Origin: Physcomitrium patens
Lineage: Eukaryota; Streptophyta; Bryopsida; Funariales; Funariaceae
Assembly: GCF_000002425.4 (NCBI RefSeq)
Contig: NC_037261.1
Location: forward strand, 7,430,701-7,494,700
Direction of reading: 5' to 3'
Length of the DNA: 64,000 nucleotides
A program made the position numbers and the translations under genes. The notes under the pieces were generated by a model that did not search any database, was not told the DNA's origin, and worked only from the letters and a program-made list of their open reading frames with translations. Positions 9,549 to 20,189 of the stretch are shown here, one piece after another. Position 1 is the stretch's first letter; each line of letters starts with the position of its first letter.

Positions 9549-10875
9549 TGTAAAATATAAAATTAACTCATTAATTATTTTAGGACAAAAGAGTGCATGT
9601 AGAGTGCCAAAATTACAATTATTAGGTAAAGATGTCCTCAGAAGATGTTAAAGAAAGAAGAATAGTATTAGTGAAGAAGAAATGGAGTCTTAGTAAGTTT
9701 TAGAGATAATTATTTTAGTTGATTTAGTATTTTTACTTATTACTAAGGAGTAAAGAGTAGTTACTTAAATCAATATTTATATTGATCTTATATCTATATT
9801 TATTACTTATATAAAAACTATAAATGTTAGTTAGTAGTTAAAAGAAGCATGAAAAAGAACTTCATGTCTTTTTAGTTATTTATATAGAAAGTAGAATTTA
9901 TAATAGATTTAAATTGATTCCATTATTATAAAAAATCAATAATATAGGAAATTATATCCTTAAATTGCTATTAGTATTATAAAAATATTATAGGAATTTT
10001 TAGAATTTATTTAGAAATTATTTAGAATTTTTAGTAGATTCAAATTGATTTTTATTACTATAAAAAATCATAAATATAGGGAATTATATCTTTAAATGGA
10101 AATTAGAATTATAAAAATATTATAAGAATTTTTATAATTTATTTAGAATTTATTTAGAATTTTCTATGAAATTTTAGGGTAATTTTCAAGACCTTAGTAA
10201 AATTGAGTTTTACCACTTGGGAAGCCATTATGAAGGAATGGAGCAAGGTTTGAAGGCTACACAATGTTTCTGGGCTAATTTGGTGTTTTTGAACATCATG
10301 GTGAAGTAAAAAATAAAAAAATATTAATTCTACTAGTAGAAAATAGGAGGACCAGAAGCTAGTATAGTCCTTATAAGAAGGGAGGTGCACAAGTCCCATA
10401 TGGGTTGTAGCACCTTGGATGTAGGTAGGTAGATAAGAGTAAGGCCTCAAGGCCTCTTTAGGCAATCCATATACACTACATGTGAGCCTTGGTGAGGTTC
10501 GAACCCTTGATCTATAACAAGTTATCCTTGAGGTAAAATATTTTTCACTGAACTTTCCATTTGTTACTTGTTATTTTCAATCCTTCATAACTTATTCATA
10601 GTAACTCGGATTTATATTTTTTTTACATCATTGAAAAGATAAAAAATTACCTTTCTAAAAATATACTTTTTACTTTTACTTTTTATTTTTTACTGGATAA
10701 GAATCCAATGAACAAACTGTGACTCGTTTTTTAGTGTACAATTGCTTGATTGCACTTGTTTTGTGTTATGCTTCTTTAGTTCTTGTTGTTTGTTACTTCC
10801 ACTTCACACCACACATTACAAATAACTCTTAATTGAGGCCATCTTATAATTTGAATCGAAGGGTGGAATTTTACA
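9549..10875 (+). repeat. 5' LTR of E2
   Basis: It starts TGTAAAAT and ends ATTTTACA, a perfect 8-bp terminal inverted repeat, 1327 bp long. It starts inside RNase H of A3 and ends 8 bp before the PBS. Internal sequence includes two similar 100-bp AT-rich segments with TTAGAATTTTTAG(T/A) motifs (about 9900-10170). A short minus-strand frame at 10154-10465 has no known motif. Confidence 0.7.
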
Positions 10876-10883
10876 CTCACATT

Positions 10884-10901
10884 TTGGTGCGTTTGCCGGG
10901 A
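10884..10901 (+). promoter_or_regulatory. primer binding site of E2, tRNA-Asp-like
   Basis: The sequence TGGTGCGTTTGCCGGGAG resembles the plant tRNA-Asp PBS TGGCGCCGTTGCCGGGGA at 13 of 18 positions and sits after ACTCACATTT, the same layout as in E1. The reading depends on the LTR end chosen. Confidence 0.55.
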
Positions 10902-11107
10902 GATGGTGCTTCTAATGGTGTGTGAATGTGAAGTTTGCTACTTGTGATTGATTTTGCTTGGTTTTGTTGAAGTGAGAACCTCAAATAGGTCGTCATCTTT
11001 GGTAAGTGTTCTACATCTCTTCCGTATTGGTGTAAACAAAGCAATTCAAATTCTCACTTTATAGATAGTCAAGAATTTCATTTTTTTTAGTTGAATGTTG
11101 ATTTGTT

Positions 11108-11487
11108 CTCGGGTTTTCATCAATCAGTTTTTATTCATTGAATATTTTAAGTTGAAACTTTTTGAGATTGTGTGTTTTGATGTAAGCTTTCTAAAAAGCT
11201 ATTACAAGTTGAAATTAGACTAAAACACAATTTTAAGTGGATTTTTGATTAGAAGGGTATTCACTGCCTTGGCAATTTTGTGTACTCCAAAATTGCTCTC
11301 GAATTTTTATCAATCAGTTTTTATTAGTTCATCTTTTGAGTTGAAACTTTTTGAGTTTGTGTAACATGATGTTGGCTTTCTATAAATCTATCCTATGTAA
11401 AAATTAAAATTGAATTGAATTTGTAGTGAGTTTTTGATTAGAAAGAGGTTCACTGCATTAGCAGTTTTGTGTACCCATGTTTGGAAA
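11108..11487 (+). repeat. tandem duplication, 190-bp period
   Basis: Unit 1 (11108-11297) and unit 2 (11298-11487) share CATCAATCAGTTTTTATT-like, GTTGAAACTTTTTGAG, TTTTTGATTAGAA and TTCACTGC blocks in the same order. The copies have diverged moderately. Confidence 0.7.
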
Positions 11488-11761
11488 GGCATTTCTTAGT
11501 GCCTAGTGACAATTTAATACTGGAAATTTAGGGGTACAAGCACCTTGGAGTTGAGGTTGTAGTGGTGTAAAATTCAATGCAATTGAATCAGAATTGAATT
11601 TGTGGCGATGTTTGGAGTGGAGAGAAGTTGCTGCCTTAAGTGGAATACAATTGAGGTGAGTAATTTCTAATTCTTCAATCATTTATATTTTTGATTTTAT
11701 GTTAGATTTTTTAATTTTGTATTTAAAAGTTTTTATTTCTTAATAATATTAAATTATAGTA

Positions 11762-12030
11762 AAAATAAAAAGAAAAAGAAAAAGAAAAAGAAAAAATATA
11801 TATATATTAATATATATATATATATATTAATATTAAATTAAATTAAATATAAAATAATAATAATAAGAATTAAAAAATATTAATAATAATCATAATAAAA
11901 ATATTGAATTAAATTAATTATTAAATTAATTATTAAATTAATAAAAAATAAATTTAATTAGTAATTTTAATATATTTTTGACTTTTATTTTGACTTTTAT
12001 TTTGACTTTTATTTTATTTTATTTTTCTTT
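11762..12030. repeat. low-complexity A/T tract
   Basis: It starts with repeated AAAAAG (11769-11796), then (TA)n with TTAATATA, then TTAAATTAAT repeats, and ends with about three copies of TTTTATTTTGACT (about 11980-12012). Confidence 0.8.
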
Positions 12031-12299
12031 TATTTTATTTTAATTTTTTCATGTATGATAAGTTTTTGTATTGAAGTAAGTTTAATATATTTTTTTATTT
12101 ATTCATGGATTGAGTGTTATGCATATTGTTATTTTTAACCTTAAATAATAGTTGAATATTTTACTGTTAGTATGCGCATTACTTGGTGGTTTTTTTAAGT
12201 TAGTTGTCACTTTCAAAAGCATAAAGAGTAGAGCTCGTCTTCGAGGTTTCATCACTCCCTCTCCTTTTAATTTTTCTAGTAGAGAGCCCATCTCCAGTA

Positions 12300-12418
12300 A
12301 GTAGAGGGATTTAATCACCCTCTCCACCCCTCGTATCTTCTCTTTTCATCTATTTGTAAATTCCTTGTTGGCAGTAATTTTCTATAGGAAGAGAGATTTA
12401 ATCACCCTCTCCAACCGC
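12300..12418 (+). repeat. pair of short palindromic repeats in the E2 leader
   Basis: GAGGGATTTAATCACCCTCTC at about 12304-12324 and AGAGATTTAATCACCCTCTCC at about 12391-12412 each form a small inverted repeat (GAGGG/CCCTC around ATTTAATCA). They are about 88 bp apart. Confidence 0.5.
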
Positions 12419-13436
12419 TATATCCCTTTTATTCACAGGAATAGTATAGAAGAAGCTTAAGAAGAATTTAAGTGAATGCTTCATCAACAAAAGAAGAAGA
12501 ACAAATTCAAGAAGAAGAAATAGGTAGAAAAGTTAGATAGAAGGAATTGAAAAAAAAAAAAATGAAAAGAAGAAAAGAAGAAAAAACAAGATCAACAAGT
12601 TCAAATCATAATCTAAGGTGAATATTTTCTTAAATAAATTTATTGAGTTTTATTTTATTTTGCTAATACAAATTGTGATTTGAAGAGAAGGACGACAAAA
12701 GAAAGAAGGAAAGCATTAATAGCTTGCAAACAAGTAAGTCCTTAACCTTGCCAATTATTTTTTTTTTGAAATTTTAGAAAATTGCTTGAATACAAGGAGT
12801 TGGAGCTAGGAGTTGGAGGGTAGAATCTAGGAGGAAGATAGGAGAGAGGTAAGTCTCTAATCTCTCTAGTAGTTGTGGATGGGAGAAGGTAGATAGAACC
12901 TTTAATCCATTATCCTTAATCCTTAAACCCTTACCTAGAATGTTTAGTTTGAGATCGGCTTGAGAAGAAGTCATGTATTTTGAAAGTTCATTAACAAGTA
13001 ATAAGTTGGCTGGAGATGCAATTAGGTGAGTTCTTTTTCAATGTTGTGTGAACTGTTTCCAAAGAATTATTTTTGTAATGTAATCTTTGTTGTGAACTGT
13101 TATAGTAGGTAATTTACTAACTATCTTATTTAGAAAAAGCAAGAAAAAAGGAGACTTTGGGTTCCTTGCCATCCCAGTACGGAATTCTTTTTCACAACTA
13201 AGATTGCTTAGGATCACTCTTACACAACAATAGTTTTGTATAACAATCAAAGTCGGAAATAGTCTTGCTTGAGGTGATACTTTAGCAAGCATTCCTCCTT
13301 TAGTTGTTTCTGTTTTGTTTTCCTTCCCTGTCCGAAGGTACTTCAGGAAATTGTAGGTGGAAGAGCCAAACATTTAAATAGTTTGAGAATTGGATAGACT
13401 AAAAGTCACGCTAAGTTGAACGTTATATCTATAGTC

Positions 13437-13441
13437 ATGTA
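13437..13441. other. left target duplication of E1 (ATGTA)
   Basis: ATGTA precedes the E1 3' LTR here and follows the E1 5' LTR at 23339-23343. The right copy supplies the ATG of E2 gag. Confidence 0.6.
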
Positions 13442-14125
13442 GATGCTTAAGCGTTCACGTTAGGATCACACAATCAATTATCTCCTGAATGTATCGTCTC
13501 TATTTCCAATATCTGAACACACAAGAAAACTATAATCTCCTCCTTCACCTTATCGGTCTCTTCTTTACAGCAATTCAGTCATACCAATAACTGCTATTTC
13601 TACCAATATATTCACCCTTATAATCTCCAACTATAATACTCTGCCCTCACAGCTTTCAGCACACAATTATCCTCGTTCCAATCTCTGGAATTCTTCACAC
13701 AGAACTACCATTCACATTACAGTGTTTCACACAAACACAGATTCATTCTCTCTGCTGAATTACAATCAAATTTCAGCATTGAATCTTTCTTTTTCTCAAA
13801 TAATACCAATCACATTTCCATTCCATAATTCACTTCACAATATTCAAAAACTTTCAATTCTCTTATTCAAAGAAAATAACAAATAAAAGAAAAGAAGTAG
13901 CATCAAGCTTACCCTGGCTCACAACTCTCACAGTCTGGCATTTTCTTCCCCTCTCCCATCTTTCTTATACTACTCCAAGATACCAATTCATATACTACAG
14001 ATGATAACTACTTTTCTTGACTATTCATCCATTCTACCTGCTGAACCACTTTTTCAACAGTTATCTATCCCTGTTTACTCTATACACTAGGTATCTACAT
14101 TCTGAAAATAACTACTTATTCTACA
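13442..14125 (-). repeat. 3' LTR of E1, truncated at its U5 end
   Basis: 684 bp aligned without net gap to 22655-23338. It begins on the minus strand at 14125 with TGTAGAATAAGTAG. The last 82 bp present in the 5' copy (22573-22654) are absent, yet the target duplication ATGTA lies immediately next to the cut end. Confidence 0.85.
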
Positions 14126-14138
14126 TAGCCCCACTCCT
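14126..14138 (-). promoter_or_regulatory. polypurine tract of E1
   Basis: The minus strand reads AGGAGTGGGGCTA directly before the LTR start. E4 has AGAAGTGGGACTA at the same place. Confidence 0.8.
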
Positions 14139-14233
14139 AATTGTGCAGCGTCCTTGCAAACACTCAATTGATACCTATCTAAAAATTATCTAATAAAATT
14201 CTACAAAAATTGCGATCCCTCTAGCCTATCTAA

Positions 14234-15883
14234 TTAATCAATTGTCGCAGTATCTGTTATTGGTTCCATCGATTCCGGTTCCAACTGCAAATCTTTGTCC
14301 TCCTCCAATCCTTCCATCAGTTCCTGCCTCAACTGAGCTGAAAGGTCTTCATTGTACTTGCCCAGTTCATGGACTTGAGCTTCCAATTTCAGGATTTGGG
14401 CATCTCTCAATTCCAACTGGCGTTGAAAGAGACTCCTCTCTTTTGGAACTTCGGGAACTAGCAACGTCGATACTTCTGCTTGACCAATATTGACTAAATC
14501 CTCTGCCAATCTTGTCACCTCGGCATTCAAGGCCTCAATTTCAGCCCTTAATCACTCTGTTTCACATCTGTATTGGTCACTCAATATCAATTTCTCTTGC
14601 GCCAATAACTCGATCTTTTCTCGTTCTATTATCAACTGTCCCTTCACTTTTTTCAGTTCCAAAATTGAATGACTGCGAGCCCGAAATAGTTCTTGCCTGT
14701 GGGTCTCCACCATGCGCTCTCTTTCTTTGTCTCAAGCTTCCTGTTGTTCTCCAATTTGTCGCTCCAATAGTAGCTTGGATTTTGCATTCGCCTGGATGAT
14801 TCGTTCTTGCTCTTCAATTCTTCGTGTCTACTCTAATATCACCTTTTTGCTTGCTTCTAATTCCAGTTTACTATTGCTCTCTACATCCAATGCTCGTACT
14901 ATGCAATGTATTTACGAAATGTACTTCAATAAAGAATTTTTAAGATGTATGCCTTCCGACAGTCGGCCCTGTGGAAATGCTAACTGATTGATATCTAATA
15001 ACGTCGGGACTTCATTCTCCTCCTCCACCACCGAACAAATCGGATCCGTTTTCGGTGCCACTGGACAACTGGGTTCCCCAATTTCATGTATTACCTCCGT
15101 TGTATTGACATTCTGTGCCAACGAATTTTATTCTTGTTGCGGAGGCATTGGCATTGGTTCAGAACTTCCCTCTACTGGCGATGTTTGCCACAATGTGTAC
15201 GCAATCATAGCATACACATAATTGAAACATAACAATGCTGTAAACTTTCCTATTTTGCACTTGGCTCCTATTTCTGTATGAATACGGGTTGCTACATAAG
15301 CTGCCCAATTGAACACCATCCCTTCAAACGTCCCTACCACTACAAACATTAACCGTCTTGACATATATGTATTGTGTCGATACAACTTTAGACGCCTCAG
15401 CATGAAGCGCAACCATTCCATGAGCTCTGGTGTAATTGCCTCGGCCATCCGCCAATCTTGGTTCTTCTCAAATGATGACATGTCACTTTTGAAATAACTT
15501 CCCAGTCGGAAGTCACTAGACTCCTCAATACCCATCACAATCTCTCCAACTGGAAGAAATAGTACTTCTTCGAGGATCTTCTCATCAATATCGATAACGC
15601 ACCCTTGTACTACGCTCGATCCATCTTGTGGGTCATAATTTACGATGTATTCTTCTACTAATGCCACATTAATTGAAGACAAACTATCTAACTTTTGCAA
15701 AAACTGAAATATTTGTACGTTTTGAAAATCTTATATTCTCCTTGGCATCCAGCAAATCTCCAGCTTCATAGGCTCCATATTGGTAACGATTACTACAGAT
15801 GGTGGTCCTAAATTACATTTAGCTTTCACATTTCGGCCACTTTTCTCTCTATCTGTAGCTCTCTTTGCACTCTCCATCGCCAT
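14234..15883 (-). pseudogene. ORF3 of E1: extra protein in env position, globular domain plus coiled coil
   Basis: A single minus-strand frame from ATG at 15883 to TAA at 14234 spans 549 codons without any frameshift. It is broken by six nonsense codons (after MPRRI, PPQQE, KYIS, VILE, QQEA and CETE). It follows the integrase stop (about 16213) and ends about 95 bp before the PPT. Residues 1-60 are basic. About 60-230 form a globular part with DIDEKILEEVLFLP, ITPELMEWLRFMLRRLKLYR and a hydrophobic FVVVGTFEGMVFNWAAYVA stretch. A proline-rich acidic linker follows (SPVEGSSEPMPMPPQQE). Residues about 330-520 are a long Leu/Glu/Lys/Gln-rich coiled coil. The globular part is reminiscent of retroelement-borne plant mobile-type domains, but I cannot assign a family. 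No signal peptide is seen. E4 keeps only the coiled-coil end. Confidence 0.75.
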
Positions 15884-16212
15884 GAAGTACACCCTTTCAA
15901 GTTCTAACTGTCAATACTATGCTCCAGTACTCCGAAACACCCGAAATTGTAACACCAAAAAGAAACAATAACAGAATGTGACAACTGAGAATGACCGTAA
16001 ATGGGTGCCCCACTCCTATTCTTTTACCTAGTGGTGATAACGACAACATGTTATCCCTACTGTCCGTTTCTCACCCCCGTCCCATCTGACATATTAATAA
16101 TTACTAACTATCCTTTCAGCCGCCTCTACACCCTAACGCACTTAATTAGGTCTATCCTAAGTACATTTGACGTGACCTCTTCCATAAATTGAAAATCCAT
16201 CCCGAGTTTTAC

Positions 16213-17356
16213 GTATGATATAACCGTAATCGGTTCCCATTAATGCGGGTATTGAATCGCTGACCCATGAAATCCTCCAATTGAACAGACCTATTGGAAA
16301 ATCCTTCAATCACACGATATGGTCTATGCCAGCAAACTTGAAATTTGCCTGAAAATGATTAAACCTGCTATCAAACAATAATACCAAATCATTGGACATA
16401 AAACTCTTCGGACGCAGTTTACTATCATAGTAACTCTTCTGCCATTTTTGAGTTGCTTCCATGTTGAAGAGAGCTATAGCCCGTATTTCATCCAATTTGT
16501 CCAACTCTACCAACCGATATTGAAGTGATTCCTTATCTCCAAGACGTTCATCCAATGCAATGCACAAACTCTGAACTTCCAATTCAATGGGTAATATTGC
16601 TTCTTGCCCGTATACCAATTAGAATGGTGTGGAATTGGTAGTCACTTTATATGCAGTACGATACGCCCACAATGTCGCAAACAATTTAGTATCCCAATCC
16701 GTTTCCACGCCTGAAATTATTTTGGTTAAAATCTTACATAGAATACCATTGGTCTTTTCCGTCTGTCCATTGGCCCGAGGATGACATGGTGTTATTTTCT
16801 TGTACTTGATTTCGTATGTGTTCGTCAAGGCTACTATGGTAGCATTTATGAAATAGGTGCCGCAATCGCTAATCAATTCCTTCGGACACCCAAATCGAGT
16901 AATAATATTCTCGTATAGAAATATGGCCATCGTACTGGCATTATCATTGCGGGTAGCAATAGCCTCCGCCCATTTGGTTACATAGTTCATAGCGACTAAA
17001 ATATACTGCTTTTGTCCATGTCGCGATGCTGGTGCAATGGATCCAATAAATTCAATTCTCCATTTTTCAAATGGTGCATGTGCCAAGATTGGTACTAACG
17101 GCATTGCTGAAGTACTCGTGGGTCGACCAATTTGTTGACAGGGATCACAACGACAAAAAAATTGGTGCACATCAGAAAACATTGTGGACCACCAATATCC
17201 GACCATTAAAGCCTTGCGAGCAGTACTGTCTCCCGTAAAATGTCCACCACAACTATCCAAATGACATCCTTTCAAAATTGTACGAACTTCACTTTGAAAG
17301 ATGCAACGGCATAAAATTCCATCCCACCCTTGTTTGTACAAGGCATCTCCAATCAT
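16213..17356 (-). pseudogene. pol: E1 integrase
   Basis: Open from 17356 to 16310 apart from one stop near 16618. The zinc domain reads GCHLDSCGGHFTGDSTARKA then CRCDPCQQ, so the H-H-C-C residues are present. The core has WRIEFIGSI, where the first catalytic Asp is read as Glu (GAA; E4 keeps GAT), then LISDCGTYFINATI with the second Asp and YHPRANGQTEKTNGI with the Glu. The C-terminal VYGQEAILPIELEV and LDERLGDKESLQYRL blocks are typical of Tat/Athila-like elements. A one-base shift lies at about 16315, and the protein ends near GNRLRLYH. The enzyme inserts cDNA into the genome; the Asp change and shift suggest it is inactive. Confidence 0.88.
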
Positions 17357-17399
17357 GGTATATGGTACACTTTTTAAAATCAGACGCTTCTTTAGTTTT

Positions 17400-17990
17400 T
17401 TATTATAAGAAATGAGAAAAGTCTAAAACGTTAGATATTGGATCAATTCACCATATTCAGGTGTAATGACATCTACAGCGAATAGTTGTGCATCTGGAAG
17501 AGCATCGTTTATTGGCTCATTACCTAGTATATTAGATAAATGGGATAAGTGATCCACATTGGCATGTTTCTTTCCTGGTCGTACATTGATAGTAAAATTA
17601 AATTCTTGAAGTAATAACATCCATGGAGCAATGCGTCCACTCAATTGAGGCTTATTAATCATGTATTTGAGGGCATCATGATCCACATAAAAGACAAAGG
17701 GATACCCAAGCAAATAGTGCCAAAATTTTTGAATCGAGTATATCATACCCAACGCTTCTCGTTCAGTAGTAGTATAATTACGTTCGGCAGCTATCAATTG
17801 CTGACTAGCATAATAGATAGGATGATCTAGACCCTGATCATCCTTCTGAATTAGCACCAATGCAATAGCCACATTGGATGCATCAACATATACATGAAAG
17901 GGCTCGATCCATCGAGGGGCTACTAATATTGGTGCAAAGACCAATTTTGACTTCAATGCTTCAAAGGCCCCTGGTTCAAATGGGACTAGT
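17400..17990 (-). pseudogene. pol: E1 RNase H
   Basis: Open for 177 codons (17956-17423). It shows FHVYVDAS (first Asp), NYTTTEREALGMIYS (Glu), FYVDHDALKYMI (Asp) and HANVDHLSHL (Asp), so the catalytic carboxylates all seem present. It removes the RNA strand during reverse transcription. The frame differs from that of RT, showing a shift near 18000-18090. Confidence 0.88.
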
Positions 17991-18092
17991 TCTATTGAAT
18001 GGAGGTTTCTTCAGTAAGTTCGTTAAAGGTTGACAAATAACTGCAAATGACCGAATAAATCGTCGATAATAACTGACATGGCCGATGAATCC

Positions 18093-18860
18093 TCAAACAC
18101 CGAAGACCGTCTTTGGTCTGGGCAAGTTCATTATATGTGTCACTCTGTCCGGATCCGTAGCGATACCATGGCTAGAGATGATATGTCTCAATAATTTTCC
18201 TGATGGAACACCGAATTGACACTTATCCGAGTACAACAATATCCCAAACTTAGCGCATTGAGCCAAGCATTTGCGGAGAAAATTAAGATGATCTTGTTTT
18301 GTACTAAATACACAGAAGTCATCTAAAAAGATCTCCATAAATAGCCGAAGATAGTCTTGGAAGGCTTGAGTCATCACTCTCTGAAACGTGGCTGAGGCAT
18401 TACATAACCCAAAAGGCATCACGCGATAAGCGAATGTGCCCCAATCCGTAGTAAAGATCGTCTTGAGCCGATCTTCCGTTGCAATTTGAACCTGATTATA
18501 CCTGAAAAATCCATCTAGGAATGAATAACATTCATGACCTGCTACAACGTCCAATATACTATCTATGAAGGGCAATGGAGAGTAATCTTTCTTGGTGGCC
18601 ACATTAAGTTTCCAGAAATCCTGACAAATTTGGATTTTCCCATTCTTTTTTGGCACTATTACGATTGGAGAAACCCACTCACTATTTGGTACCGGGTAAA
18701 TAAAACCAACGGCAAGAAGCTTGTCCAATTCCTCTTTCACCATGAGGGAATATTTAGGATTAAGGCGATGTTGCCTCTGCCGTACCGGTTTAGCGTTCTC
18801 CTCTAAAATGATACGACGCTTGCAGACTTCAACGGGGATACTTTTTAAATCATCATAAGT
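18093..18860 (-). pseudogene. pol: E1 reverse transcriptase
   Basis: A 216-codon open stretch from MVKEELDKLLAVGFIYPVP with the ordered RT blocks: VSPIVIVPKKNGKIQICQDF, LPFIDSILDVVAG, YSFLDGFFRYNQVQI (first Asp), WGTFAYRVMPFGLCNASATF and MEIFLDDFCVFS, in which FLDD is the catalytic pair. It continues to SGKLLRHIISSHGI and IATDP. The variant PFIDSILD / FLDGFSGYNQ is shared with plant Tat/Athila-like elements. The active site looks intact; the next domain is out of frame. Confidence 0.9.
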
Positions 18861-19520
18861 CTAAGCAAAAGTGGATTTATGATGCAAGAAAAATTCGGTC
18901 CAGCAGGTCAACTCTTGTTCCTTAATACCTTCGTAGACCTTAATTGTCCGAGGTTCTGCTGTGGTTGCTAAGTTGATAGTTTGACATAAAGGTGCAACGA
19001 CGATGTTCTGTTTCAATCCCCTCGCTAGTTTAAAGTCAGTCGGTAAGTTCAACATGTATGAAGTAATGAATCCTGTGTCTAGGGCACTAACATGGTGCAC
19101 ATCATACTTGATTATCTAATCAGTACTAACATAATCCGAGTTTTCCGAGTCCGTCGGGTATATCAAGTACTCCCCCGGACCTCCACATTGGTACTTCACT
19201 CCAAGGTGTAGTGCTGCCTCCACGGGCGCCTTTGTAATTGATGCTACTGCATCGTCATTGGAGCTAAGCTCATCGTCCAACGTTAATTCAGATGCTGGCA
19301 GTTGAGACTCCTCGTGATAGTATACTGGGTATATTTGTAACACCATTTTGTCTCTGCCCTTGTCAATTGTCAAAGTACCTCGACCCTAATCGTTCTTGGC
19401 CTTTGCTTGATAAAGCCAGGATCGTCTCAATAAAATTGGATATGATAAAGTCGAACGTTGTAACCGAAAGATGATATAGTCAATTTCATATGCAATATCG
19501 ATAATCATAGTTTGAACACT
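18861..19520 (-). pseudogene. pol: E1 pol connector between protease and RT
   Basis: Two open pieces in the gag-RT frame (19373-19116 and 19100-18861), separated by single stops, carry acidic segments (LTLDDELSSNDDA; YPTDSENSDYVSTD). I recognise no catalytic motif. It joins protease to RT and may contain a cleavage site. Confidence 0.6.
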
Positions 19521-19990
19521 TTATAAGATACCCACTGGTTTAACCCGGCTATGATCTGCCATTCGTAATACCAATGTCGTAGGTAGCAATTGCTTTAAAT
19601 CCAAGTCCTCCATTGTATCTGCATTCATTAAATTCACACTAGAGCCACCATCGACTTGTACTCCTGGAATTAAAATGCCATCGATTGATGGTGCTCCTGG
19701 ATCTGGGTTTAAGCTAATTTCATGAATTTCTTTAGTGCCAGATCTTCGTTGTATTAACGCTGAATTCAATGTAGATCGACATTCCAGTGCTACAGCCAAA
19801 AGTTGCTTCATTGTAATTGAAGGCTGAATAATATCCAAATCCCTCAGAATGTCGTAGGATTCCATATTGAGAGTAATTCCTAATGCTCTTTTACGTTTCA
19901 TTGGTTTCGATTTTACTTCATTCGGCAGCAATTCCTTCTTGGCGACTGAGATTGCCATTGGTAACTTCATCAACTTGTCTACCACTAAAG
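19521..19990 (-). pseudogene. pol: E1 protease
   Basis: The open stretch 19985-19521 ends in the aspartic protease: GVQVDGGSSVNLMNADTMED gives the D-G-G/S active-site loop, followed by LVLRMADHSRVKPVGIL. The N-terminal part is basic and Leu-rich (KSKPMKRKRALGI), probably the end of Gag or a linker. The catalytic Asp is present. It would cut the Gag-Pol precursor. Confidence 0.82.
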
Positions 19991-20189
19991 GTTCTTTTAA
20001 TGCATAAGATCTTTTATTGGGCTGTACAGGTATTGGTACTTGGTCAGTTGGGATCGATCTTGATGGTCCTCATAAATTGGCACGTGGGACTGAATTGGGT
20101 TCCTCAGTCTGTTGAGGTCTCAATATTGGGATACGTTCCAATATTGATATTGGTTTGTTTAGCCCCGTAGACAACGCTACTTGCTCTCC

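Larger units (their letters stand above)
10902..13441 (+). other. 2.5-kb non-coding leader of E2
   Basis: No convincing coding region lies between the PBS and the gag start codon. The leader holds a 190-bp tandem duplication, a low-complexity A/T tract and two copies of a small hairpin motif. Short minus-strand frames (12103-12327, 12774-12974, 13038-13373) show no family motif. Tat-lineage elements often have long leaders, so the length is plausible. Confidence 0.55.

Noticed and set aside
9549-13441. A host gene with introns in the less repetitive stretch
   Set aside because: The 8-bp terminal inverted repeat, PBS and position before E2 gag explain it as LTR and leader; no coding similarity found.
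14242-15221. Several + strand open frames opposite E1 ORF3
   Set aside because: They are antisense shadows of the ORF3 reading frame, with no motif and mutual overlap.
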